64,000 nucleotides of DNA from Myxococcales bacterium. GTDB taxonomy: Bacteria > Myxococcota_A > Polyangia > Polyangiales > Polyangiaceae. The notes beneath the pieces were generated by a model that made no database searches, was not told the origin of the DNA, and saw only the letters and a program-made list of their open reading frames with translations. Below, one piece after another: positions 15,584 to 23,090 of the stretch. The stretch lies in assembly GCA_016191785.1 (NCBI GenBank), contig JACPVJ010000179.1:38197-102196 (forward strand), written 5' to 3'. Both the position numbers and the translations under genes were made by a program. How positions within the stretch are numbered: the stretch's first letter is position 1; each line of letters opens with the position of its first letter.

Positions 15584-16926
15584 GGCTTCTTCTTTTTCTT
15601 CTTCTTCGGCGCTGCCTCCGGCGGCGGCGGCTCGGGCTCGTCGGCCGACTCCGGCGCCGGCTCATCGTCCACGGACGCCGCGCCGAGGCCCAGGCTCATG
15701 GCCGCTTCGGGGTGCTTCTTCGCGGCCTCGTCGAGGGTGTACCAGGCGACACCGGCCGCGACGCCGGTCACGAGCCCGATCCACTGCGAGGTCGAGAGCT
15801 GGGTCGACGCGGCGTCGGCGAAGCTCGCGGGCCGGAGCACGAAGTACAGCGCGACCGGTGGGACGACGGCCAGGGCGTCGGTCGCCCAGCGCAGGTTCGG
15901 CGGGCGAACGCTGCGCGACGGACCGTAGATGTAGGCCGCGGCGAAGATCAGCAGCGCGGCGGGCAAGAACACGTGAGTGCCGACGAACGGCCCGAGCTCG
16001 CCCCGCTCGGCGTCGTCGCGCAAGATCTCGACCGCGAAGCGCAGGTAGCCGTAGCCCAGGGTGAACGCCAAAAAGACCTGCCCGCGGAATCGGCGATGTT
16101 TGCGCGCCAGGAAGACCAGCGCCAGCAGCGCCGCGCCGATCAGCACCTCGTACAGCTGCGTCGGGTGCACCGGGAGCGAGTGCGTCGTGTCCGGCGACAG
16201 CCCGCGCTGGTTCACGTGTTGGATCCACGCCGGCGACCCCGAGCCCTCGAGCAGCGTGCCCTCGGTCCACCGGGGGAAGCTGCCGAGCTTCTTCAGCCAC
16301 GCCGGCGCCGCCTCGCCCAGCGGCTTGCCGAAGTCGCACCCGAACAGGTAGCAACCGAGGCGAGTGATCACCAGGCCGCTGGCCAAGCTGGGGACGGCGA
16401 CGTCGGCCCAGGGCAAGAGGCGGATCTTCTGGCTGCGCAGGTAGGCGAACGATCCGATGAACCCGCCGATGAACCCACCGTAGGCCACCAGCCCACCGCG
16501 CCGGAACGCGAACAGGTCACGGAACGCGTCGAACTCTTGGGGGTTGGTCACGAAGTACAAGAGCCGCGCGCCGATCAGCGCCGAGGCCGCCGTCACGAAG
16601 TAGCAGTTGGCCATCTTGTCGCGCGGCAGGCCGTCGCGCTCGGCCAGGCCCAGGGTGAGAAACCACCCGACCACGATGCTGACGCAGAGCATCGCGCCGT
16701 AGCTGTAGATGGGCAGCGGCGAGAGCGTGGTGACCTGCCCGCGGTAGCTGAACGCGCTGATCCCGGCCGCCGCCGTGAGCACCACCCCGATCACCAGCAG
16801 ATCGCCGGCGCGCTTCTGGTAGCCGAAGAGCGCGAGCAGCGCGCCGAGCGCCGCGAGCACCAAGAGCGCGGGGAACAGCGGAATGGTCCACGCGGGCAGC
16901 GGCAGCTGAAACAGGACGGGATGCAT
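15565..16926 (-). CDS. lgt: Prolipoprotein diacylglyceryl transferase
   Basis: Lgt transfers diacylglycerol from phosphatidylglycerol to the lipobox Cys of preprolipoproteins in the inner membrane. Motifs include GLVAYGGFIGGFIGS (Lgt signature region), RLGCYLFGCDFGKP, VHPTQLYE and GYGYLRFAVEILRDD. At 453 residues it is longer than typical (about 270-330) because of extra membrane helices at both ends and an acidic/Pro tail ending in a run of seven lysines. I start at the ATG at 16926, with GGGAGG seven bases upstream, rather than an in-frame ATG at 16965. The window encodes many lipoproteins that would be substrates. Confidence 0.9.
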   Translation of the reverse strand: MHPVLFQLPLPAWTIPLFPALLVLAALGALLALFGYQKRAGDLLVIGVVLTAAAGISAFSYRGQVTTLSPLPIYSYGAMLCVSIVVGWFLTLGLAERDGLPRDKMANCYFVTAASALIGARLLYFVTNPQEFDAFRDLFAFRRGGLVAYGGFIGGFIGSFAYLRSQKIRLLPWADVAVPSLASGLVITRLGCYLFGCDFGKPLGEAAPAWLKKLGSFPRWTEGTLLEGSGSPAWIQHVNQRGLSPDTTHSLPVHPTQLYEVLIGAALLALVFLARKHRRFRGQVFLAFTLGYGYLRFAVEILRDDAERGELGPFVGTHVFLPAALLIFAAAYIYGPSRSVRPPNLRWATDALAVVPPVALYFVLRPASFADAASTQLSTSQWIGLVTGVAAGVAWYTLDEAAKKHPEAAMSLGLGAASVDDEPAPESADEPEPPPPEAAPKKKKKKKPQPSSS

Positions 16927-16986
16927 CGCGCGGCCTCCCATACCGCGCAAAACGTCGGGCCACAAAGCCCGGGCGAAGGTGCTAGC

Positions 16987-18054
16987 ATGCGGGTCGTGAC
17001 GCGCCTCGCTTCGTTCATCGCGCTATCGACGCTTGCCATCGCCTGCGTCCCGACCGACGACCCGCCCGCGCCGGCACAGACCGCCATCGCGGCGCAGCCC
17101 CCGCCGCCCCCGGCCGCGCCGCCGCCCGACCCCCAGCCCACCGGTCGGCTCGATCCGAACCGGCCGATGCCGTCCGCGAGCTCGTCGGCGAATCCTTTCG
17201 TGCACCGCGTGGACGCGGGCGCACGGAAGGCCCCGCCGGTTGCCGGGCGCCTGAACGCCCCGGCGCTCCACGATCCCGACCAGACCACGCTTGCTCCGGA
17301 GCTGGCCCCGCCCCCCGGGCGCGCCAAGCTCGCCCCGGTCATCGAGGCGCCGCCCACCCCCGCGCCGGCGGCCTCGGCGGCCCCCGCACCGCCGGGCTCG
17401 GCCGCGCCGGCCGCCGTCGCCGCAGCCGCTCCGAAGGCGCCCGCCGGGGCGGCCGACGCCCCCGTCACCGGCGTCTACTACGACGCCTTCGATCGCGGCG
17501 AGCTCGGCGCCGAGTGGAACGCGACCAACCCCGAGTGGCGGATCGTGGGCGGGCGGCTGTGCGGCCAGCGCGCGAAGAACCACCCGGTCTGGCTCCGTCG
17601 CAAGCTGCCCGCCAACGCGCGCATCGAGTTCGACGCCGTGTCCACCTCGCCGGACGGCGACCTGAAGGTAGAGATCTGGGGCGACGGCAAGGGCTTCGCC
17701 AAGGGCACCTCGTACACCGACGCCACCAGCTACCTGGCGATCTTCGGCGGGTGGAAGAACCAGTTCCACGTGCTGGCCCGCATCGACGAGCACGCGCCCG
17801 GCCGGCCCGAGGTGAAGGTGAGCGCGGGCGGCGACCTCAAGGCGCGCCCGGTGGTCGCGAACACCGTTTATCACTTCAAGGTCGAGCGCGCCGACGGCAA
17901 GACCGTGCGGTGGTTCGTGGACGACATCGAGCTCATCTCGTTCACCGATCCTGCGCCGCTCAAAGGTGAAGGGCACGAGCACCTCGGCTTCAACGACTGG
18001 GAAGTCCAGGTGTGCTTCGACAACCTCCAGATCACTGCGCTCGCGGGAGCCTGA
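16987..18054 (+). CDS. Lipoprotein with C-terminal concanavalin-like jelly-roll domain
   Basis: A 355-residue exported protein: signal with lipobox LAIAC, a 130-residue Pro/Ala-rich disordered region, then a globular domain from about residue 160. That domain (YYDAFDRGELGAEWNA, WRIVGGRLCGQ, VWLRRKLPANARIEFD, NTVYHFKVERADGKTVRWFV, HLGFNDWEVQVCFDNLQI) has the strand order of LamG/DUF1080-type concanavalin-like folds, usually sugar-binding or glycan-cleaving. No clear catalytic acid pair is assigned. The ATG is 60 bases from the divergent lgt start. The following gene begins immediately after its stop. Confidence 0.75.
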   Translation: MRVVTRLASFIALSTLAIACVPTDDPPAPAQTAIAAQPPPPPAAPPPDPQPTGRLDPNRPMPSASSSANPFVHRVDAGARKAPPVAGRLNAPALHDPDQTTLAPELAPPPGRAKLAPVIEAPPTPAPAASAAPAPPGSAAPAAVAAAAPKAPAGAADAPVTGVYYDAFDRGELGAEWNATNPEWRIVGGRLCGQRAKNHPVWLRRKLPANARIEFDAVSTSPDGDLKVEIWGDGKGFAKGTSYTDATSYLAIFGGWKNQFHVLARIDEHAPGRPEVKVSAGGDLKARPVVANTVYHFKVERADGKTVRWFVDDIELISFTDPAPLKGEGHEHLGFNDWEVQVCFDNLQITALAGA

Positions 18055-19314
18055 GTGGCCGAGGAAGCCGAGCTCGATCTCGATGAAGAGCTCAGCGAGC
18101 TCGACACCCGAGTCGAGCGACTGCGAGCGCTCTACGAGCAGTACTTCCTGGGCATCGAGAAGCTCGAGCCGACGGTCCCGCGCAAGGACGTGGAGCGTCG
18201 GATCTGGGTCTTGCGACGGGTGAAGTTCCGGAACACCGCCAAGCGGTTCAAGTTCAACGTCATCACACAGCGCTTCAACACGTTCCAGCAATACTGGGCG
18301 CGCATTTGCCGCGAGATCGAGAACGGCACCTACAAGCGCCACATGCTCAAGGCCGAGAAGGCCTTCGGAGAGGACGCGCTGGCGATCGCCGCCAAGAAGC
18401 GCAAGGCCGCGAAGAAAGAGGTCGTCGAGGCGCCGCCGTCGTCCGAGCCCGCGACGCTGCCGCCGGTGCCGCGCGACAGCCTGGATCAGATGCTGGGGAT
18501 CAAGCCCACTCAGCTGCCACCGCCTGGCGCTCAGCGGCAGACGCAGGCACCGGCCGCCGCACGACCCTCCAAGTTCGTGCGAGAGCGGCTCGATCTGGAC
18601 ATCGACGACTTGCTCGGCGGAGGCGCCGCGCCGATCTCGAAGCGTCCCCAGGGTCCGGTCGGCCCAGGCCGACCCGCGACGGTCGCTCCCCCGCCCGCTT
18701 CGGGGCCGCCGCTCTCACGCCCGGTCGGCGCCAAGCCAGCGGCGCCACCCGCGATGGGACCGATGGCCGGCGCGCGCCCGCGCTTGCCCAAGGGCATGAC
18801 GCCGCCGCCGTCCGCGTTACCGCTGCCCGCGCCGAGCGCACCGTCGCACGACAAACCCCGACCACCGCCGATCCCGTCGCGCGCCGCGCCACCCCCGGTG
18901 CCTTCGACTCGACCCGGGGTCGCGTCCACCCCACGCCCCGCGATGCCGCCATCCCCATCGAACCCGCGGGCCGCCGAGCCACCGCCGGCGCCCCGTCCCG
19001 CGGCGCCACCCGCAGCGCCCGCCCGACCGGCGCGCCCCGCGGCTCCGCCGCCGGTGGCCGCCCGCCCCCCCGCCGCCGCTCGGCCCCCGGGTCCCGCCGC
19101 CAGCCTGAGCGACGACCGCCTGCGCGAGCTGCACACCCGGCTGGTCGACGCGAAGCGTCAGACCAAAGAGGGCACCTCGGTCAGCGTGGACTCGCTGGGC
19201 AAGCAGCTGCGGGCCGCGGAAGAGAAGCTCCGCAAGCAGCACGGGAACCGCAAGATCGACTTCGACGTCGTGATCAAGGACGGCAAGGCCATCCTCAAGC
19301 CGATCGTCAAATGA
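18055..19314 (+). CDS. Coiled-coil/Pro-rich protein with conserved helical ends
   Basis: A 419-residue cytoplasmic protein in three parts. Residues 1-120 are helical and charged (LDEELSELDTRVERLRALYEQ, then basic VERRIWVLRRVKFRNTAKRFK and FNTFQQYWARICREIENGTY). The middle 220 residues are Pro/Ala-rich and disordered, including KFVRERLDLDIDDLLGG. The last 80 residues (DDRLRELHTRLVDAKRQTKE to KIDFDVVIKDGKAILKPIVK) resemble a C-terminal domain named in public annotation after Myxococcus MXAN_5187; this is from memory and should be checked. GTG follows the upstream stop with no gap, so the two genes are probably coupled. Function is unknown. Confidence 0.7.
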   Translation: MAEEAELDLDEELSELDTRVERLRALYEQYFLGIEKLEPTVPRKDVERRIWVLRRVKFRNTAKRFKFNVITQRFNTFQQYWARICREIENGTYKRHMLKAEKAFGEDALAIAAKKRKAAKKEVVEAPPSSEPATLPPVPRDSLDQMLGIKPTQLPPPGAQRQTQAPAAARPSKFVRERLDLDIDDLLGGGAAPISKRPQGPVGPGRPATVAPPPASGPPLSRPVGAKPAAPPAMGPMAGARPRLPKGMTPPPSALPLPAPSAPSHDKPRPPPIPSRAAPPPVPSTRPGVASTPRPAMPPSPSNPRAAEPPPAPRPAAPPAAPARPARPAAPPPVAARPPAAARPPGPAASLSDDRLRELHTRLVDAKRQTKEGTSVSVDSLGKQLRAAEEKLRKQHGNRKIDFDVVIKDGKAILKPIVK

Positions 19315-19320
19315 GCCGAC

Positions 19321-19593
19321 TCAGCGGGCCAGGCGCTGCCGCTCGGAGGGCGGCACCGAGGGGCGCCGGGTCTCGACGAGCACCTCGTCCTCGCAGAAGA
19401 GGATCGCGCACGCGCTGCGACCCCCCTCTTGGAGGCGTCCGCAGAGCTCCGCTAGCTCCTCGTCGGAATCGACGACGTCGCCCTCCACGGGCTTGAGCGT
19501 CGCCTGGTCGTAGCGGCAGTTGTCTAGCGCTACCCAAAGGCCCTTGAACTGCTCCGAGCGGAGAAGCTCGGGCCAGGTCATTCTGGTCGACAT
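19321..19593 (-). CDS. Small DUF5678-like hypothetical protein
   Basis: A 90-residue protein containing FKGLWVALDNCRYDQ, VEGDVVDSDEELAELCGRL and AILFCEDEVLVE. This strand-turn-strand-helix pattern (WVAL ... VVD-x-DEELAEL) resembles DUF5678, a small family of unknown function. I use the ATG at 19593 (STRMTWPELLRSEQF) because family-like sequence begins there; the frame stays open to an ATG at 19707, but the extra 38 residues look unconserved. No ribosome site is convincing at either. It converges on the preceding coiled-coil gene. Confidence 0.6.
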   Translation of the reverse strand: MSTRMTWPELLRSEQFKGLWVALDNCRYDQATLKPVEGDVVDSDEELAELCGRLQEGGRSACAILFCEDEVLVETRRPSVPPSERQRLAR

Positions 19594-19755
19594 CGCACTG
19601 ATTGCTTTGCTTAGGAGTGGAATCTGAGAGAGCCCCCAGCTCGAGTCAGAAGCGATGGGCAGATCTAGACCCGCTTTCTCTGGCTCGTCAAGCAATGGGT
19701 GTGGCAAAAAGGATACGCTGGCCGCGCCGGAGAGCGCAAATACGCTCCAAATCGA

Positions 19756-21471
19756 CTACTTGCAGCTCGAGCCGTTGAGCGAGTTGTTCAGCGCCGGGCT
19801 GTCGGCGCCCATGGCCTTGGCCGCGGCGATCGTCCCCTTGGCCTGCGCGCAGTTCCCGTTCAAGGCCGCCGCCTTGGCCGCCCCCGGAGCCTTCCCCCGG
19901 GCGATGCCCGAGCACTGGGACTTCTTCGCGCCGTCGGTGCACTTCGAATAGGCCGCCGACGCTCCACCGATGTTTCCGCCCTGAGCTGCGGAAATGCAGG
20001 CGTCGCAGGCCTTGGCGGGGTCGATCCCCGGCTTGCCGCCGGTGCCTGGGGTCGGCGTGGTCGGCTTGACCGAGGGTTGCGGCGCCGCGCTCGTGGCCCC
20101 GGTGCCCGTCGGCTCGCCACCGCCTGTGTTCGGCGTCCCGGTGTCGACCGGCCCGACCGTGGTCGCCCCGGTGGACGAGCCGAAGGGGTTGGTCAGCGGC
20201 TGATCGCCGCCGTCGTCCTTCTTCATGCTCTTCACGGCGACCACCACGATGGCGATGAGGAGCAAGGCCCCGACCCCGGCCAGCCCGAAGATCAGGCCCT
20301 TGCTGCCCCCGCTGCCACCCCGCGCCCCAGACGGTGCGGGAGGAACGTGCACGGCCGGCGCCATGGGCGCCATGGGCGCGACCATGGGAGCCATGGGCTG
20401 GGGAGGCGACACCGGGCCGGGGGCCACCGCGCCGAAGTCCGGGGCCGCGGCCATCGCCGCCGTGCCCTGGACCTGGAGCTTCTCGCGCGGCGGGTCCTCG
20501 GCCACCGTGATGCCACCGCCGTGGGAGAGATCCGAGTAGAAGTCCTTGGCCGTCTCTTGCCGCTCGTCCCGGTTCTTCGAGAGCGCTCGCAAGATGGCCT
20601 TGCGCATGTGGTCGTTCACCGAGCTGGCCGGGGCCGTGACCTCGAACGGCAGCGGCTGCGCCGTCATGTGCTGGGTGGCCCATTGCCACGGCGTGTCGGC
20701 CTCGAAGGGCAGCTTGCCGGTGAGCATTTCGTAGGTCATCACGCCCAGCGAGTAGATGTCGCTGCGGGCGTCGAGCGCCTTGCCGGTGAACTGTTCGGGG
20801 CTCATGTAGGGCGGCGTACCGAGCACCATGCCCTGCTGGGTCAGCTTCGCCTCTTTCTGGGCGTCGGCGGACTCGCTGCGGGCCGCGATGCCGAAGTCGA
20901 GCACCTTCACGAAGTCGACCTCGCCGGCGCGGTCCGTGAGGATGATGTTCTCGGGCTTGAGATCGCGATGGATGATGCCCTGCTTGTGGGCCTCGTCGAG
21001 CGCGCCGCAGACCTGCTTCATGATCTTGAGCACGCGCTCGGGGATCATGGGGCCACCCTGCTCGATGATCTCGTTCAGGGGCTTGCCCTTCACGAATTCC
21101 ATCGCGATGTACAGGGTGCCGTCGGCGGTGGAGCCGAAGTCGAAGAACTTGATGGTGTTGGGGTGCTCGAGCTGGGCCACCGTGCCGCACTCGCGATGGA
21201 AGCGCGCGAGCACCGATGGGTCCTTCGACAGGTGCTGGTGCAGGGTCTTGATCGCGACTTGCCGGATGGTCGACCCCATCTGCTGCTCGCCGATGTAGAC
21301 GATGCCCATGCCGCCTTCGCCGAGCACGCCGGTGACGCGGTAGCGCCCGCCGATGACCTGGCCGATGAGCTTGTCCTCGACACCCTCGTCGTGGGTCGGC
21401 AGGAGCCCTCCGCACTTGGCGCAGAACCGCGCGCCGTCGATGTTCGCGTGGCCGCAGGCCTCACAATTCAT
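19756..21471 (-). CDS. Membrane-anchored eukaryotic-type Ser/Thr protein kinase with zinc ribbon
   Basis: A 571-residue bitopic kinase. Residues 3-21 are a zinc ribbon (CEACGHANIDGARFCAKCGG). The kinase domain spans about 43-310: GEGGMG at 51-56, Lys75 in VAIK, HRDLKPEN from 168, DFG at 192-194, GTPPYMSPEQ. All catalytic residues are present. A Pro/Met-rich linker precedes one membrane helix (GLIFGLAGVGALLLIAIVVV) and a C-terminal exported part with a Thr/Pro/Gly linker and a small Cys-containing helical domain (CDACISAAQGGNIGGASAAY). The architecture implies sensing outside and phosphorylation inside; partners are not evident from neighbours. Confidence 0.92.
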   Translation of the reverse strand: MNCEACGHANIDGARFCAKCGGLLPTHDEGVEDKLIGQVIGGRYRVTGVLGEGGMGIVYIGEQQMGSTIRQVAIKTLHQHLSKDPSVLARFHRECGTVAQLEHPNTIKFFDFGSTADGTLYIAMEFVKGKPLNEIIEQGGPMIPERVLKIMKQVCGALDEAHKQGIIHRDLKPENIILTDRAGEVDFVKVLDFGIAARSESADAQKEAKLTQQGMVLGTPPYMSPEQFTGKALDARSDIYSLGVMTYEMLTGKLPFEADTPWQWATQHMTAQPLPFEVTAPASSVNDHMRKAILRALSKNRDERQETAKDFYSDLSHGGGITVAEDPPREKLQVQGTAAMAAAPDFGAVAPGPVSPPQPMAPMVAPMAPMAPAVHVPPAPSGARGGSGGSKGLIFGLAGVGALLLIAIVVVAVKSMKKDDGGDQPLTNPFGSSTGATTVGPVDTGTPNTGGGEPTGTGATSAAPQPSVKPTTPTPGTGGKPGIDPAKACDACISAAQGGNIGGASAAYSKCTDGAKKSQCSGIARGKAPGAAKAAALNGNCAQAKGTIAAAKAMGADSPALNNSLNGSSCK

Positions 21472-21512
21472 GGCGCGCTAGCGTCGCACGAAGCGGGCCC
21501 CGGGCGCCACAA

Positions 21513-22205
21513 TCAGTCCGCGCCGGCCTCGGTGCCCCCATCGGGGATCGCGGCGGCGCTCGCATCGGCGGTTTCCCCCGCCGCACGGGGCAACTCGAAG
21601 GCCACCGGGCCGAGCGGGGCATCGGGCGGCCAAGGCAGGTCCTGATGGCTCCCGGTTGCGCGGTCGACGAGCACCGCGCGGGTGGCGCGGGCGCTCGCCG
21701 GCACCAGCACCTCGAGTGACGCGGTGACGCCCGACGCGAAGCTCGGCGGCTCGTGCAGCGGATGCGCCTTCTTCTTCCGAGGGTCCTCGGCGGCGACCAG
21801 CGGAAAGTCGAAGCGCACGCGTTCGATCAGCTCGCGCCCGAGCCAGAGCTCGATGGCGAAGCGACCCATCTTGCGCGGCGCGGGCACCGCCTGCTTGAAG
21901 CGCACCGCGCGCACGCCCTCGATGCGCACCGTGCCGCGGTCGTAGATCACCTGGTAGACGAAGTGCCGCGTCTCCTTGAGCGCTTCGGGGTCGGGCTGTG
22001 AGCCGTGCCGCTGCCCGTGCTCGGCTGCGCCGATCAGCTGGCGACCGTCGGGCGCCGCGTCGCCCACGCCCGCGTCTTGATCGCTGCCTTCGGCGATGCG
22101 CGTGGGCAGGCTGAGCGCGGGCCCCTGCTCCGACCCCGCGAAGCGTGCCCCCGAGCACGAGAGCGCGACGGCACCTGCCGTGCAGAAGGCCCAGAGCGCT
22201 CGCAT
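21513..22205 (-). CDS. Putative lipoprotein, unrecognised
   Basis: A 230-residue exported protein: RALWAFCTAGAVALSCSG is a signal with a lipobox-like LSC. The mature part has a beta-rich core (HFVYQVIYDRGTVRIEGVRA, RFAIELWLGRELIERVRFDF, SGVTASLEVLVPASARATRA) of about 140 residues, suggesting a beta-sandwich, flanked by polar low-complexity ends. No family was recognised. It lies on the same strand as and 41 bases upstream of the kinase gene, so co-transcription is possible. Confidence 0.65.
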   Translation of the reverse strand: MRALWAFCTAGAVALSCSGARFAGSEQGPALSLPTRIAEGSDQDAGVGDAAPDGRQLIGAAEHGQRHGSQPDPEALKETRHFVYQVIYDRGTVRIEGVRAVRFKQAVPAPRKMGRFAIELWLGRELIERVRFDFPLVAAEDPRKKKAHPLHEPPSFASGVTASLEVLVPASARATRAVLVDRATGSHQDLPWPPDAPLGPVAFELPRAAGETADASAAAIPDGGTEAGAD

Positions 22206-22223
22206 CGCGCGGGAGCCATAGCA

Positions 22224-23090
22224 TCAACCCGCGGCTCGATCGACGTCGACGGCGTCGCCGTCGAGGGCACACCAGACCCGGACCAGATCTTCGGCCACCG
22301 GCGCGGTCACGATCCACGGCTCGCCGCCCGGCAGCGCGACCTCGAGCCGGGCGGCGTGCAGCATGATGCGCGGCAGCTCGACCACCGCGCCGTCGGCCCG
22401 CGTGAGCCGGCGCACGCCGCCGTGGGCGCGGTCGCCGAGCAGTGGTCCGGCGTGGACCCGCAGCTGGTGCTTGCGTCCCGTCACCGGACAGAGCGCCAAG
22501 AGCACTGGGCTCACCTCGCTGCCACTCGGATGACGATGCGGCCCGACCTGGGCCACGATCTCGACGCGCGTCCGGGCATTACGCCCGTCCACCGGAGCCG
22601 TCAGCGCCGCATCCGAGGGCGCGCGCTCGGCGATCGCGACGTAGCGCCGGGCAATGCCGCCGGCCTCGCGCAGTGCGGCGGCGCGCTGGTGCGCCGCCTG
22701 CCCCACCGAGACCAGCACGAGCCCGCTCACGCCCACGTCGAGGCGCGACACCGCGTGAACCCGAGCCACGCCCAGGACCTCTGCGACCTCGGTCACCAGG
22801 CTCGCGTGACCGGTGCGGTCCGGCTCACTGGGCAGCGCGGCCGGCTTGTAGGCGACCACGAGCCCGTCGCGCTCTGCCACCACTGCCGCCTGGTCGCTGC
22901 CGGTGCGCGCCGCGTGCACCTCGACCCGCGAGCCGACCGCCAGCACCTGCGCGGAGTCGAGCACCCGTTGGCGGTCGACCCAAACGCGGCCCTCGTCGAC
23001 CGCAGCCGGGTCGCCGAGCTCTGCAAGGATCGCCGCGACGGAGCGCGGCCCGCCGGCCTGCACGCACCACACGCGAAGAGCGGGGCTCAT
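22224..23090 (-). CDS. RluA-family pseudouridine synthase
   Basis: A 288-residue RNA-modifying enzyme that isomerises uridine to pseudouridine. An S4-like N-terminus (about residues 10-65, VWVDRQRVLDSAQVLAVGSR) precedes the catalytic domain: VVAYKPAALPSEP, HAVSRLDVGVSGLVLV with the catalytic Asp (family R-L-D), RYVAIAE, and TGRKHQLRVHAGPLLGD. The usual HRLD is SRLD here and T/S-G is V-S-G, within family tolerance. Which rRNA or tRNA site it modifies cannot be read from sequence. The ATG overlaps the stop of the upstream PEP-utilising enzyme (ATGA), so translation is probably coupled. Confidence 0.87.
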   Translation of the reverse strand: MSPALRVWCVQAGGPRSVAAILAELGDPAAVDEGRVWVDRQRVLDSAQVLAVGSRVEVHAARTGSDQAAVVAERDGLVVAYKPAALPSEPDRTGHASLVTEVAEVLGVARVHAVSRLDVGVSGLVLVSVGQAAHQRAAALREAGGIARRYVAIAERAPSDAALTAPVDGRNARTRVEIVAQVGPHRHPSGSEVSPVLLALCPVTGRKHQLRVHAGPLLGDRAHGGVRRLTRADGAVVELPRIMLHAARLEVALPGGEPWIVTAPVAEDLVRVWCALDGDAVDVDRAAG